Shown one piece after another: positions 32,909 through 41,905 of a stretch of DNA of 64,000 bases (position 1 is its first letter; each line of letters begins with the position of its first letter). Source of the DNA: a bacterium. GTDB taxonomy: Bacteria; Armatimonadota; JACIXR01. The notes under the pieces were generated by a model. The model was not told where the DNA came from, searched no databases, and was given only the letters and a program-made list of their open reading frames with translations. Made by a program: the position numbers and the translations under genes. The stretch is from NCBI GenBank assembly GCA_014360495.1, contig JACIXR010000002.1, positions 62,001 through 126,000 on the forward strand, given 5' to 3'.

Positions 32909-35823
32909 TTCACCTCCTCTATCTCAACAAGGGAACAACCCTTGGGAGGCAAATCCGCCCATATAATGACATTTGAACCTTCTCTGCTCCAGTTAGCTCC
33001 CTTGATTCTAATCTCAGCATTCGGCTCAAGCCCTATCTCCTCCAACTTAAACGCTATATATTTTCTCTCCTCTTTTTCCCCTAAATTGAAGAGATTTATT
33101 ACTGCACCCTTTCCCTTTATGCTATGGATGTGAACGGTTTCGTCTATCCCGTAGAAAGTTCCCTTTGTGAAATACTCCTTCAATCTTTTATATTCACTCA
33201 TCGCTTTCTTATGCGCCTCCCAAATCCTCTCATCGGGATGCTTTCCGCCCACTCCCAAATGCCTGCAGGTTGATGCATACCACCAGAATTCCAGGCAATT
33301 CTCATTATCCTTTCTTAAATCTATATGGATATAGAGGGGAAGGGAGTAGGCGAGATTGTAGTAATAAAGGCTTATCGCCCTTCCGCTGAGGAGGTCCTCA
33401 AGAGGAGACCACATATATTCAAAAGCCCAGACCTCATCAAATGAACCCGGCAAAGCATGGAGATAGTATGTCGGGGCATATCGTTCGGGAACTCCCGCTA
33501 TGATTGGGTCGTGAAGCTCTATGAGGACATCGGGATATTCCTCGTGAATTAATTGAGCTAATTTGAGAATCGCCCGACAATGAGCCTCTCTCGTATAGGG
33601 GATGGGATGATGATGGGAGGTGTCATAGCATTCCCCCGTATAGGCTGATCCATCAAACATAAAGAAGACAACTCCAGCTTTCGCCAGTTCCTTCAATCTG
33701 TTAGCCTTCGTCTCTATATATTTCTCAGAACCGCCGCAGAGGGCGGGAAGTATATTGCCATCCTTGTCCTTCCTTCTGCACTCAATGGGGTAAGCGTTTA
33801 TATCGGACCAGCCCGCCAATGGAGTATGTAAGGCAACATAGAGACCGTATTTCACCTTCATCAGCTTCACAAACTCCTCAGCTTTCAGCAATCTATCTTC
33901 AGCCCAAATGGAGGAAGCAAATGAGGTATCCCAGCCAGGGTCAAGGTAAAGGGACTCGCAGCCGATTTCCCTTGCCTTTTCCGCTTCCTCCAAAATTTGT
34001 GGGAGTGAATAAAACTTTTTTCTGTTCTCCTCCGTATCGGGACCCCACCAAAGGGGATTGTCGTAGAGCTCGTTCCAGTGAATAGGCGGATTGTAATTTT
34101 CCGGCACCTTGTGCCCATTCTCCTCCATAAACTCCCTGAAGGCGTAATAGCAAGCCTTCCAATCACCCTCAACGAGGGCGTAACGAGTTATCCCAAAGCG
34201 AAATTCCTCGCCCGGTGAGAGCTCGCATGCGTTTTCAGGGTCTCCATGCCACACTCCCCCACCGCCGAAACGAAGCCGAAATTCTTCATTCTCTTTGATA
34301 AGCTTTAATGTTGAATACTCCATACCATCGTTATTATGTTTCGCAATCATAAGAGAGGAATCGTCAAAGACAAAAGCCCAACCCTCGGCACCCCATTCAT
34401 CAATATAAAGTTTTTCATACCAAACCGGACGCCACCATCCCTTTCGCCAAAGGAGCTCATCAAAGGGAAAATCCTCATATTCACCCATTTTGCCCTGAAG
34501 AGGTCTCCTATAGGGAATGGAGACAACCCTTGCCTCATTGAGCCCCTCTAATAGCTTTCCGTTGGATAGCCTGAGGTTCTTTTGAAAGCCAAAGGAGATA
34601 TTCGGCGCCTTAACGCTTTCCTTCCCCCTATTTATTACCCTTATCCTTTCCTCAAAATATGGCTTGTCTTTGGGAAGATGGAATTCGTGAACGATTTCCA
34701 CGCCATTGCTTTCCCCGATCAATACGAATCTGTCGTCTTCTTGCTTGAAGTCTTTAAACTCCGGACTTGCGATTTCCTCGTTTACGAAATAAAGATAAGG
34801 AGCATCCGAGAGGATTCGCCCGTTTTTCCTATCAATCAAGAGATATGGTCCAAATCCGTCTCTCGTCTTTATCCTCATCTCAAAATATTCATTTCGCAAA
34901 ACGATGTCTCCGTTGAGCTTTGAACATTGAATCGTTTCACTTTCTCGCCCCAAAATCTCAAACATTGATAGGGCTGACGAGAAATCGCCAGAGGCAAAAA
35001 GCCTCATTGCCCGCTGAATTTGGGAAGAGAAACGCTCCCCTTCCTTCTTCAATCTTTGAATTTCACTCATCACCCTCTTCGCCATTTCATCCCTTATGTA
35101 GAGAGGCAAGCTTCCCTCCCATAGCATCCTGCCATCTTGGGATATCTCGCACTTCAAAGCATAGCCGCCATCGCCCATTTTCTCCTCGATCAGGAAATCC
35201 TCCTCCCACTCCTTCTTATCGGGACCGATTGCTCTTTTCCTTCTATCCAATTCCTTCCCATCCGGGCTTATCAGCTTAATTTCCATATCCAAATCGCCGA
35301 TGGGCGACGCCCTTATCCCTAATTTAACAACATCCCCCTTCTTATAGGAGACCTTGTCAAGTTCCAACTTGATTGGCGGTCTATAAAAGAGGTTAGCGAG
35401 ATAGAATTCGCATTTGCCGTCGCTTGATAGCTTTAGCCTCCCAGACGGTGCGAGAAGATGGGAAGTTTCCCTCTCCTCCAAGACCTTCCCCTCCGCATCA
35501 AGGATTTTGATATAAACTTTATCCCTAAGGTTACGGATTCGGAAAATAAGCCATTGATTATTTATCTCTGGAAGATTGAAGGACCAGTTCTCCCCCATAG
35601 CTTCCTCAGGGAGGGTATAGGAGATTTTGAGATTGCCGTTGTCCAAGTAGATTTGTCCACCTATTTCAAAATCTGAGTTCTCAATTAAAAAGGAAGTTTG
35701 GAGAAAATCTCCTGGGAAGAAAAGACAATGGAAGAACTCACCCTGCTGCAAAACTATACCCTTGGTTTCCAATTCAGAAGGGGAGAGGATTCTGAAGAGG
35801 GAAAAGGGAAAGATTGGTTTTTT
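32905..35823 (-). CDS. Clan-D-like glycoside hydrolase, C-terminal part after frameshift
   Basis: About 970 residues downstream of a T6 run (35818-35823). This frame has no sensible start of its own, because the bases before the run code for the upstream domain in another frame. The catalytic barrel (about 560-880 of this part) has CESLYLDPGWDTSFAS, YGLYVALHTPLAGWSD and VVFFMFDGSAYTGEC, whose Asp is the likely nucleophile. A beta-sandwich N-module and a C-terminal beta domain flank it. It reads as the continuation of the signal-peptide-bearing frame at 35774-36439. Family not assigned, clan-D-like by pattern. Ends in ATGA overlap with GH5. Confidence 0.7.
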   Translation of the reverse strand, partial: KKPIFPFSLFRILSPSELETKGIVLQQGEFFHCLFFPGDFLQTSFLIENSDFEIGGQIYLDNGNLKISYTLPEEAMGENWSFNLPEINNQWLIFRIRNLRDKVYIKILDAEGKVLEERETSHLLAPSGRLKLSSDGKCEFYLANLFYRPPIKLELDKVSYKKGDVVKLGIRASPIGDLDMEIKLISPDGKELDRRKRAIGPDKKEWEEDFLIEEKMGDGGYALKCEISQDGRMLWEGSLPLYIRDEMAKRVMSEIQRLKKEGERFSSQIQRAMRLFASGDFSSALSMFEILGRESETIQCSKLNGDIVLRNEYFEMRIKTRDGFGPYLLIDRKNGRILSDAPYLYFVNEEIASPEFKDFKQEDDRFVLIGESNGVEIVHEFHLPKDKPYFEERIRVINRGKESVKAPNISFGFQKNLRLSNGKLLEGLNEARVVSIPYRRPLQGKMGEYEDFPFDELLWRKGWWRPVWYEKLYIDEWGAEGWAFVFDDSSLMIAKHNNDGMEYSTLKLIKENEEFRLRFGGGGVWHGDPENACELSPGEEFRFGITRYALVEGDWKACYYAFREFMEENGHKVPENYNPPIHWNELYDNPLWWGPDTEENRKKFYSLPQILEEAEKAREIGCESLYLDPGWDTSFASSIWAEDRLLKAEEFVKLMKVKYGLYVALHTPLAGWSDINAYPIECRRKDKDGNILPALCGGSEKYIETKANRLKELAKAGVVFFMFDGSAYTGECYDTSHHHPIPYTREAHCRAILKLAQLIHEEYPDVLIELHDPIIAGVPERYAPTYYLHALPGSFDEVWAFEYMWSPLEDLLSGRAISLYYYNLAYSLPLYIHIDLRKDNENCLEFWWYASTCRHLGVGGKHPDERIWEAHKKAMSEYKRLKEYFTKGTFYGIDETVHIHSIKGKGAVINLFNLGEKEERKYIAFKLEEIGLEPNAEIRIKGANWSREGSNVIIWADLPPKGCSLVEIEEVK

Positions 35824-36439
35824 CCGGTGGAGATAAGGGAATCTGAGGGACATCAAATAGGAAAATGGCATCGTAGGCTATCCAAGAGCCGGAGGTGAGG
35901 GAGATTTCCAATTTATTCTCTCCAAGTTTTAAGTCATCGCTATTAAGTGTAAAGGCGATGAATTGTTCTTCCCCTTTTTCTCCATAGAATGCCCTCCCTT
36001 TACCAGCTCTAACCCTCTTTGCTCCCTGCGTCCTGTCGTTTAGCCGAATCTCCACGATTGGAGCCAACGATTCGTGGACATCAGCCAAGGCAAGAAAAAG
36101 AAGCGGAATCCCTTTCGGCTTTTCCGATAGATTGAAGATAATGGTGAATTTATGATGGGGTTCCTTAGCCCAAAAGGTGTCCGCTTCGTTGGGATGGATG
36201 AAGGGGAAGTCAGAGGGAAGGCTTTTCCCGACGATATAAACGGGGTCTTGGGGGAATCTGTCCTTGAATTCTCTCGCCTGTGAGGGCGCAAGGGCGAATT
36301 CGTTGGGAGAAAAATCCAACTCGCCGATTTTGAAAATCGTATTCCAGCTCCTGGGTATTATCTCTTCCATAGATATTACCTCCTTTGCGGATAGAATAAG
36401 AAAAAAGAAGAAAACAAAACCCAATCTTCGGAGAGACAT
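35774..36439 (-). CDS. PL4-domain-III-like N-terminal part of the frameshifted hydrolase
   Basis: A 221-codon frame with a signal peptide (about 1-23) and one carbohydrate-binding-like domain. FKIGELDFSPNEFALAPSQ, WAKEPHHKFTIIFNLSE and LGENKLEISLTSGSWIAYDA are the hallmarks of rhamnogalacturonan lyase family 4 domain III. After PPEKTNLSLF the frame runs into nonsense and stops, while the +1 frame continues with SLFRILSPSELETKG. Removing one base in the A6 run (T6 on the plus strand, 35818-35823) would give a single protein of about 1,177 residues. Sequencing error, true mutation or recoding cannot be told apart. It follows the pectate-lyase-like gene by four bases. Confidence 0.72.
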   Translation of the reverse strand: MSLRRLGFVFFFFLILSAKEVISMEEIIPRSWNTIFKIGELDFSPNEFALAPSQAREFKDRFPQDPVYIVGKSLPSDFPFIHPNEADTFWAKEPHHKFTIIFNLSEKPKGIPLLFLALADVHESLAPIVEIRLNDRTQGAKRVRAGKGRAFYGEKGEEQFIAFTLNSDDLKLGENKLEISLTSGSWIAYDAIFLFDVPQIPLSPPEKTNLSLFPLQNPLPF

Positions 36440-36443
36440 ATCA

Positions 36444-37649
36444 TTACTCCTTTTCTCTCACCACATTATTATCTATCAACCATTTATCGGATGTAAAGCC
36501 ACCTTTATCCACGCCGATATAGGAAGATGGGAAGATGTTATTCGTTATAATAGCCGTTTTGACCTCTTTTCCAAGCTTGATTGCAGGGGCGTTCTCGTCA
36601 AAATCACAAGCATTTATCAAGAGATTTCCAATCTTTTCCACATTCACGGAATAAATCTCCGCTCTCGGGAAGGCGCTTCGGAATGAAGAACCGGTGATGT
36701 TGAGGGATTTCCCCTCCTTAACCCATATACAGGGCTCGCCATTGGACTGCATTAGCACACCGTTTATCCTTAAATCAGCATCTTTATTCTCAATGTAAAA
36801 GGAGGCGTGATGATTCATGAGGTCCCCTCCGACGATATTCAATTTAACCGGGCTTTTTACCACATATCCTCTACTGCAGTAGTCGGTGGCACAGTTGAGA
36901 AGGGTGCCGTAAGTTGAGCCACCACCCTCTCCTTCGTCAGTCTCAAAGAGATAAGCTATGTTGGTGTGAAAAACGAAGCAATTTGAGAGATGGATTTCGT
37001 CGTTTCTACCCAACTTTATCCCCACTCCCTTTGTTAGAGAAGTTGGGCTTGCCGGGCTCCAAATATGGATGAGTTCCAAGGTTGCTACATCGTAGGTGCG
37101 AGTTATGTAAATCGCTATGTTGTGACATTGGGCTATGAAAACATTGCGAATCTTCAATCTTCCCACATTGCTTTTCCCGTCGGCGATTATTCCATCGTAG
37201 CATCCGTGAATCTTTATATTGGAGATGTTTATCCCTACTCCGGAAAGGAGAATTGTGGGGGCAAATGGTTGAGGAACGGTCGGTTTATGTTCGTATTGGA
37301 AACACAAACCATTTATTGAGGCCCCGTCATAGGCGCGTATAGCTGGCCCTTCTATGTGGTCTATGATGAGGACGGGAAGAGCATCCACATCTGCGTTCCA
37401 AGCACCATTGGGATTGCCAAGTAGGGTTCTCTGCCTCAATTCTATCGTCTCTTTGAGGCGATACTTCCCGGGCGGGAAATAGATTATCCCGTTTTCCGGC
37501 GCTGATTCAATGGCTTTCTTCACAGCCTGTGTATCATCGCTTATTCCATCCCCCTTGGCTCCATAATCCCTAACCGATATGAGCGAATCAGCTCGGGAGA
37601 GAACCAAAGAGAAAGCCAGGAAAAGGAGAACAAAGAATAAGTTTCTCAT
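36444..37649 (-). CDS. Secreted pectate-lyase-superfamily beta-helix protein
   Basis: A 401-residue protein with a signal peptide (about 1-20) followed by SVRDYGAKGDGISDDTQAVK, the standard start of pectate_lyase_3 / GH28-related beta helices. GIIYFPPGKYRLKETIEL continues the pattern, and repeated strands (INISNIKIHGCYDGIIADG, INGVLMQSNG, LLINACDFDE) fit a right-handed helix to the C-terminus. It may cleave or bind polygalacturonan-type chains. Catalytic residues cannot be placed by eye. First gene of the CAZyme operon, with a GAGGTGAAAG ribosome site. Confidence 0.82.
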   Translation of the reverse strand: MRNLFFVLLFLAFSLVLSRADSLISVRDYGAKGDGISDDTQAVKKAIESAPENGIIYFPPGKYRLKETIELRQRTLLGNPNGAWNADVDALPVLIIDHIEGPAIRAYDGASINGLCFQYEHKPTVPQPFAPTILLSGVGINISNIKIHGCYDGIIADGKSNVGRLKIRNVFIAQCHNIAIYITRTYDVATLELIHIWSPASPTSLTKGVGIKLGRNDEIHLSNCFVFHTNIAYLFETDEGEGGGSTYGTLLNCATDYCSRGYVVKSPVKLNIVGGDLMNHHASFYIENKDADLRINGVLMQSNGEPCIWVKEGKSLNITGSSFRSAFPRAEIYSVNVEKIGNLLINACDFDENAPAIKLGKEVKTAIITNNIFPSSYIGVDKGGFTSDKWLIDNNVVREKE

Positions 37650-37699
37650 TTTTCTTTCACCTCTTCAAATAAAGGATATTACCTCTATTATTCCATTTC

Positions 37700-37746
37700 A
37701 AGCTATTTAACCCTATTCAGCGGGTTTTTGTAGCTTGGTATAGGGT
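37700..37746. repeat. Imperfect inverted repeat between pectate-lyase-like gene and nurA
   Basis: AAGCTA (37700-37705) pairs with TAGCTT (37731-37736), and inside it AACCC (37709-37713) pairs with GGGTT (37722-37726). An alternative stem pairs ACCCTAT (37710-37716) with ATAGGGT (37740-37746). The two stems are mutually exclusive. It lies in the 245-base gap between divergent genes and could be an operator or RNA switch. There is no T-run typical of a terminator. Confidence 0.4.
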
Positions 37747-37844
37747 AACGAGTAAATTACAAATGCTCGCGCATTCTTTGAAACTGTAAAATTAAGATGT
37801 TCTGGCTTCCTGGGAAACTTCGGAAAAAGAGAAATTCCTCAAGT

Positions 37845-37874
37845 TTGACTGAAAAGGGGAATTTGGAGTATAAT
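37845..37874 (+). promoter_or_regulatory. Strong promoter of the nurA-herA-mre11-rad50 operon
   Basis: TTGACT (37845-37850), 18 bases, then a perfect TATAAT (37869-37874). The predicted leader is about 15 bases and contains AAAAGGAGGG, seven bases before the nurA TTG start. The operon's four genes have gaps of only 3-5 bases, so this is probably their common promoter. Confidence 0.75.
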
Positions 37875-37895
37875 TTTCTTAAAAGGAGGGAAACC

Positions 37896-39020
37896 TTGCC
37901 CTGCTTCCCCGATAAATTCGCGGAAAATATAAAAAGCAAACAGGATAAGCTCTATTCCCTTTTCAAAAGAGAGCCCAAAAATGAAGACGAATCCTTTCTC
38001 AAACAGGAAATCGTCCATCATTGGAATCCCTTTCCCCAGCTCCCTCCCTCTGAGCTCCCCCTTTTCGCAGTAGATGGCTCAAACGCTTGTTTAGCTACTC
38101 AAGGCGGGATATATATCTCAATAGTTCAAGCTATCCTTCAAGGAAAGGATTGGAGGGAAGTTGAGGTTGATGTAGAGGCTTTTAGGAATACGCAAAAAGT
38201 GGATGTGGAGAGATTCCATCAAGTCCACCGTCAATGGCTGGAATGGAAAATAGGAAGCGATTACACAGAGAAAATCGCTAACTCTTTCCTCTTCATAGAT
38301 GGAAGTCTTTATATATCTCCTGTGCTTTACTATTGGGCACAGATTGCCCCCAGAATGCCCGAAGGTTTGGAGGATATGCCCCTCAGGGCATTGGAGGCTT
38401 TCCTCTCCCTCGCTGAAGTCTCCCTTCGCTTTAATATTAAACTCATAGGTATATCTAAAACAAGCAAGGGACACTTCTACCCCAGGTTGCTTTTGGGGAA
38501 GGAAACCGATATAACCGATTTGGAGATATTTTCATTTTGGACAGAAGGGGCAGGTTTCTCCACTCCTCTTCTCGTCGGTCTCGAAGCAGTCCCCCAACCT
38601 TTGGAGAGGCTCAAAAAGGATTTCCTACCTGAGCTTCCTTCCCCCAAAAGGGAGGAAGTTTCAAGCCGTCTTGATAATTTACTCCCCTCGCTTTCCGTTG
38701 TCCTCTTCTATATCCGCTTTGAGGAAGGGGACGAGATTTATAGAGTGGATACTCTCGCTCCCTCCGTGGGCTTAGAAACTAAAAAGGAAGAACTGGGGAA
38801 AATCGTTATGTGCGACTCGGAGATAATACATCCCATCCTATCCGTCCTTCTCTCCTCCCACGGTGGCTTCAATGTTTATCAAAACCTCTTGTATGTGGCG
38901 CATAACGAGGTTATTTTGAGGGGAACAGACCAGGATGTTTATTTAGCTCTTTTGAGGGAGCTCACAAATCTCCCCATAAGGAGGAGCAAGGTGGATACGA
39001 GATTTGGAAGGAGGTTTTAG
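37896..39020 (+). CDS. nurA: NurA-domain 5'-3' nuclease
   Basis: NurA is the nuclease partner of the HerA hexameric translocase in DNA-end resection. I start at the TTG at 37896 behind AAAAGGAGGG. A frame opening at 37797 would begin upstream of the promoter. The 374-residue protein has the NurA metal-site segments LFAVDGSNACLAT (Asp60) and FLFIDGSLYI (Asp135), the central LIGISKTSKGHFYPR, and the C-terminal LPIRRSKVDTRFGRRF. The core matches archaeal-type NurA. It is followed by herA after five bases, and the pairing is functional in known systems. NurA is common in archaea and patchy in bacteria. Confidence 0.9.
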   Translation: MPCFPDKFAENIKSKQDKLYSLFKREPKNEDESFLKQEIVHHWNPFPQLPPSELPLFAVDGSNACLATQGGIYISIVQAILQGKDWREVEVDVEAFRNTQKVDVERFHQVHRQWLEWKIGSDYTEKIANSFLFIDGSLYISPVLYYWAQIAPRMPEGLEDMPLRALEAFLSLAEVSLRFNIKLIGISKTSKGHFYPRLLLGKETDITDLEIFSFWTEGAGFSTPLLVGLEAVPQPLERLKKDFLPELPSPKREEVSSRLDNLLPSLSVVLFYIRFEEGDEIYRVDTLAPSVGLETKKEELGKIVMCDSEIIHPILSVLLSSHGGFNVYQNLLYVAHNEVILRGTDQDVYLALLRELTNLPIRRSKVDTRFGRRF

Positions 39021-39025
39021 ATGAT

Positions 39026-40747
39026 ATGGAGGTCGTGAAAACTCCTGAGCCTGTAGGATATATAGTGGGGAATGTGGAAACGCAGAGATTCAGCTTCGTA
39101 ACGGAGCCCACTATATGTCCGCCTCGGCTTGAATATCTCGTCGTTAGGGATATACCTGCAACCGAGCAGGGATTGGATAGGGTTGACGTCCTCGCCCAAG
39201 TGAGCAAGCTCCAAGTTGCCTCACAAATACTCGGCGAGGAGCTCACCTATCAGGAGGCAAGGGCTATTTTGGAGGGACTTTCCCCTCGCCCCAAGATAAT
39301 CGGAACGGCGGATGTCCTCGGCTATCTAACTCCCGATGGCGGAGTTAGGTTTCCTCGCCACGCTCCCCTTCCCGGTCAGCCCGTTTATTTAGCCTCCGAT
39401 GATTTCCTCCGCAATTTCTTCTCAAAGGATGTTGAATATGGCATAACGATAGGGAACCTCATCAACCGAGAGGGTGTAGAAGTTAAACTAAATCCAAATG
39501 GTTTGCGAAGGCATCTCGCCATTATCGCTCAGACGGGCGCTGGGAAATCCTATCTCGCTGGACTCCTTTTGGAGAATCTATTGAAGATGGGGGCAACCAT
39601 CCTTGTTTTCGACCCCAACTCCGATTATGTTATGATGCGTCTCACCCCTGACGGGAAAAAGACATCTTTTGCGGATAGAGTAAAGGTTTATAGAGTTCCT
39701 TTAAAGGCAGAGCGTCGCTACAGCGACGAGAAAATCGGTGGAAGCGAGGAATACACTATAAGATTCTGGACCCTAGAGGACGAGGATATATTTGAGATAG
39801 CCCAAATCCACGAAACTTGGGCGAGAATCAGGGAAACCCTCTCCAAATTGCTAAATACTTTGCGGAAAAGAAGCCCTTATTTCACCCCCAGCTATTTAAA
39901 GGAGTTAGTGGAAGAGATGATGCAGAGAGAGGATGCAGGCAGTGAGCTTGACGAGCTTGAGGAGATGGTAAGCGAGAGCGAATTGGAGGAAATTACGCTA
40001 AATATGCAGAGGAAGGCGAAGGCTGGCAAGGAAACAAGGGGTTCATTTTCCTATGAAGAGCTGAGAAGAGTCAAGCCATATGTTGACAGGCTTGCCACCT
40101 TGGAAATCTGGGGAGACAAAGACCTCCCTATAAATGATATCATCTCGCCTAAGAGATTGTCGGTAATAGACCTCGCGGGCTTGCAACAGCGGGCTATGGA
40201 GATAGTCGTTGATAGAACTCTGAGGGAAATATGGGAGAAGGCGGTGCTTGGGCAGTTGCCTCGTCCCTTGTTCATCTTTCTTGAGGAGGCACATAACTTC
40301 GTGCCAGGGAGGGGGAAACAAAGCAGGTGTGCGGAGATTATCAACAGGATAGCGGCAGAGGGAAGGAAATTTAAAGTATTCCTCGTCGTAATAACCCAGC
40401 GTCCCTATAAGATAAATCAGGATACCCTATCCCAATGCGGTAGTCAGATAATCATGAAATTGACGAATCCCGAGGACCAGGAAGCTGTCCGGACAGCCTC
40501 AGAGAACATCTCCGAGGCACTTCTAGCCGATTTGCCTGGCTTAAACACTGGTGAGGCGGTTGTATTGGGCGAGCTGACGAGGGTGCCCGTGATGATAAAG
40601 GTGGGCAAGAGGGAATCGGCTGAGGGCGGAGCGGATGTGGATATCGTTAAGGAGCTTCAGTCGGCTTTACAGGAAAGCAAAACTGAAGTCCCAATCATCA
40701 CAACTGAACCCCTAAAAGACGATTTGATGGGTGGAGGTGTGCTTTAA
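39026..40747 (+). CDS. herA: HerA hexameric DNA translocase
   Basis: FtsK-like ATPase that, with NurA, unwinds and degrades DNA ends. The N-terminal HAS barrel starts PEPVGYIVGNVETQRFSF. The RecA-like core has Walker A AQTGAGKSYLAGLLLE (about 168), Walker B PLFIFLEEAHNFVP (about 412) and the sensor/Arg-finger region VVITQRPYKINQDTLSQC (about 455). A central helical insertion (about 270-360) and the C-terminal brace LPGLNTGEAVVLGELTRVPV complete the HerA layout. At 573 residues it is full length. The start follows GGAGG within the nurA end. Confidence 0.95.
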   Translation: MEVVKTPEPVGYIVGNVETQRFSFVTEPTICPPRLEYLVVRDIPATEQGLDRVDVLAQVSKLQVASQILGEELTYQEARAILEGLSPRPKIIGTADVLGYLTPDGGVRFPRHAPLPGQPVYLASDDFLRNFFSKDVEYGITIGNLINREGVEVKLNPNGLRRHLAIIAQTGAGKSYLAGLLLENLLKMGATILVFDPNSDYVMMRLTPDGKKTSFADRVKVYRVPLKAERRYSDEKIGGSEEYTIRFWTLEDEDIFEIAQIHETWARIRETLSKLLNTLRKRSPYFTPSYLKELVEEMMQREDAGSELDELEEMVSESELEEITLNMQRKAKAGKETRGSFSYEELRRVKPYVDRLATLEIWGDKDLPINDIISPKRLSVIDLAGLQQRAMEIVVDRTLREIWEKAVLGQLPRPLFIFLEEAHNFVPGRGKQSRCAEIINRIAAEGRKFKVFLVVITQRPYKINQDTLSQCGSQIIMKLTNPEDQEAVRTASENISEALLADLPGLNTGEAVVLGELTRVPVMIKVGKRESAEGGADVDIVKELQSALQESKTEVPIITTEPLKDDLMGGGVL

Positions 40748-40750
40748 GCT

Positions 40751-41902
40751 ATGGTGAAAATGGTCATCTGTGCTGATACACATCTCAATGCTTATTACGC
40801 AAAGATGAGACCCGAACAGCTGGAGAAAAGAAGAGAGTATTTGAGGAATGCCTTTAAATCCGTCGTTGATTTCGCGATAGAAAAGAAAGTGGATATTTTC
40901 CTTCATGCGGGCGATTTATTTGATATGCCTGACCCCCGCTACTTGGAGCTTTTATTCGTGTTTAGGGAATTAATGCGGTTGAAAGAGGCGGGAATTAAGA
41001 CCTTCATGATTGGCGGGACCCACGATATTCCCAAGGCGAGATTTGAAGCGGGAGGAGCAGCGAGCATACTCATTTATGAGATTGGGCAAGTAGCGAGGGT
41101 TTTCCGAGGGGCAAAGATTCAATCCGAGACAATAAATGTGGGAGGAAAATCAATAACCATAGCTGGCATCTCCTGCGACCCAAGGATTAGGGATGGAAAT
41201 CCCTTAGAGGGATTGGAGTTTCATCCCGATAACAGCGATTTCACCATTTTTATGTTCCACTATGCGATAGAGGGGAGGATACCCCAAAGGTATGAGGGAG
41301 CAGTAGTTACCCTTCATTGGTTGCGCCAATTTCCCGCCGACCTCTTTATCGCTGGACATCTCCACCCTCATGCGAATTTTGATTTGGAGCGCAAATCCGT
41401 GATCATACCCGGCGCAACTGAGCGTTTTGACTTCGGCGAGGAAAAAAACGATTGCGGATTCTATTATCTTCAACTCACGGATAAACCGAAGATTGAATAC
41501 CAAAAAATATCGGCACAGCCTATGCAAAATATTGAAATTCATAGCGACGAGATAATACAAAAACCAAAGGGGGAGCGGCTGGGCTATCTACTATCCCGCA
41601 TAAAGGAAGTTTCCCATCCAGAGAAACTGCTTAAATGTAAATTGATAGGAGAAATTGAAAACGATGTTTTGATGGAGGTTCCCTTTAATCAAATCTTGGA
41701 GGAAGGGAACAAAAGCAATTTCTTCTTCGATTTGGATTGGCAAGGTTTAAAGATTAAGAGGGGAGGTTTTGAGGGAAGTGGAGAGGGTCCAACAAATGTT
41801 GAGGAGGAGATGAAGTCCGTGGCGAGGAGCATTGAAGAGGAGGAGGAACTCGTCAAAGAAGCGCTTGATTTAGCCCTTTCAAAATGGAGGGAGGCGAGAT
41901 AA
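40751..41902 (+). CDS. Mre11/SbcD/YhaO-like phosphoesterase with altered motif III
   Basis: A 383-residue calcineurin-type phosphoesterase. Motif I is CADTHLN (Asp9, His11), motif II HAGDLFD (Asp55), motif IV MFHYAIEG (His170) and motif V AGHLHPHANF (His203, His205). TERFDFGEEK is typical of Mre11/YhaO. Motif III, normally GNHD, is GGTHDIP, with Thr90 where the metal-binding Asn should be. His91 and Asp92 are kept. The change may lower or alter nuclease activity. The C-terminal part (about 250-383) is acidic and would bind the coiled-coil base of the Rad50-like partner encoded three bases downstream. Confidence 0.9.
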   Translation: MVKMVICADTHLNAYYAKMRPEQLEKRREYLRNAFKSVVDFAIEKKVDIFLHAGDLFDMPDPRYLELLFVFRELMRLKEAGIKTFMIGGTHDIPKARFEAGGAASILIYEIGQVARVFRGAKIQSETINVGGKSITIAGISCDPRIRDGNPLEGLEFHPDNSDFTIFMFHYAIEGRIPQRYEGAVVTLHWLRQFPADLFIAGHLHPHANFDLERKSVIIPGATERFDFGEEKNDCGFYYLQLTDKPKIEYQKISAQPMQNIEIHSDEIIQKPKGERLGYLLSRIKEVSHPEKLLKCKLIGEIENDVLMEVPFNQILEEGNKSNFFFDLDWQGLKIKRGGFEGSGEGPTNVEEEMKSVARSIEEEEELVKEALDLALSKWREAR

Positions 41903-41905
41903 GGG

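Noticed and set aside
33819-34172. Several 70-95 codon frames on both strands inside the large hydrolase gene
   Set aside because: They are shadows of the hydrolase frame without ribosome sites or recognisable domains.
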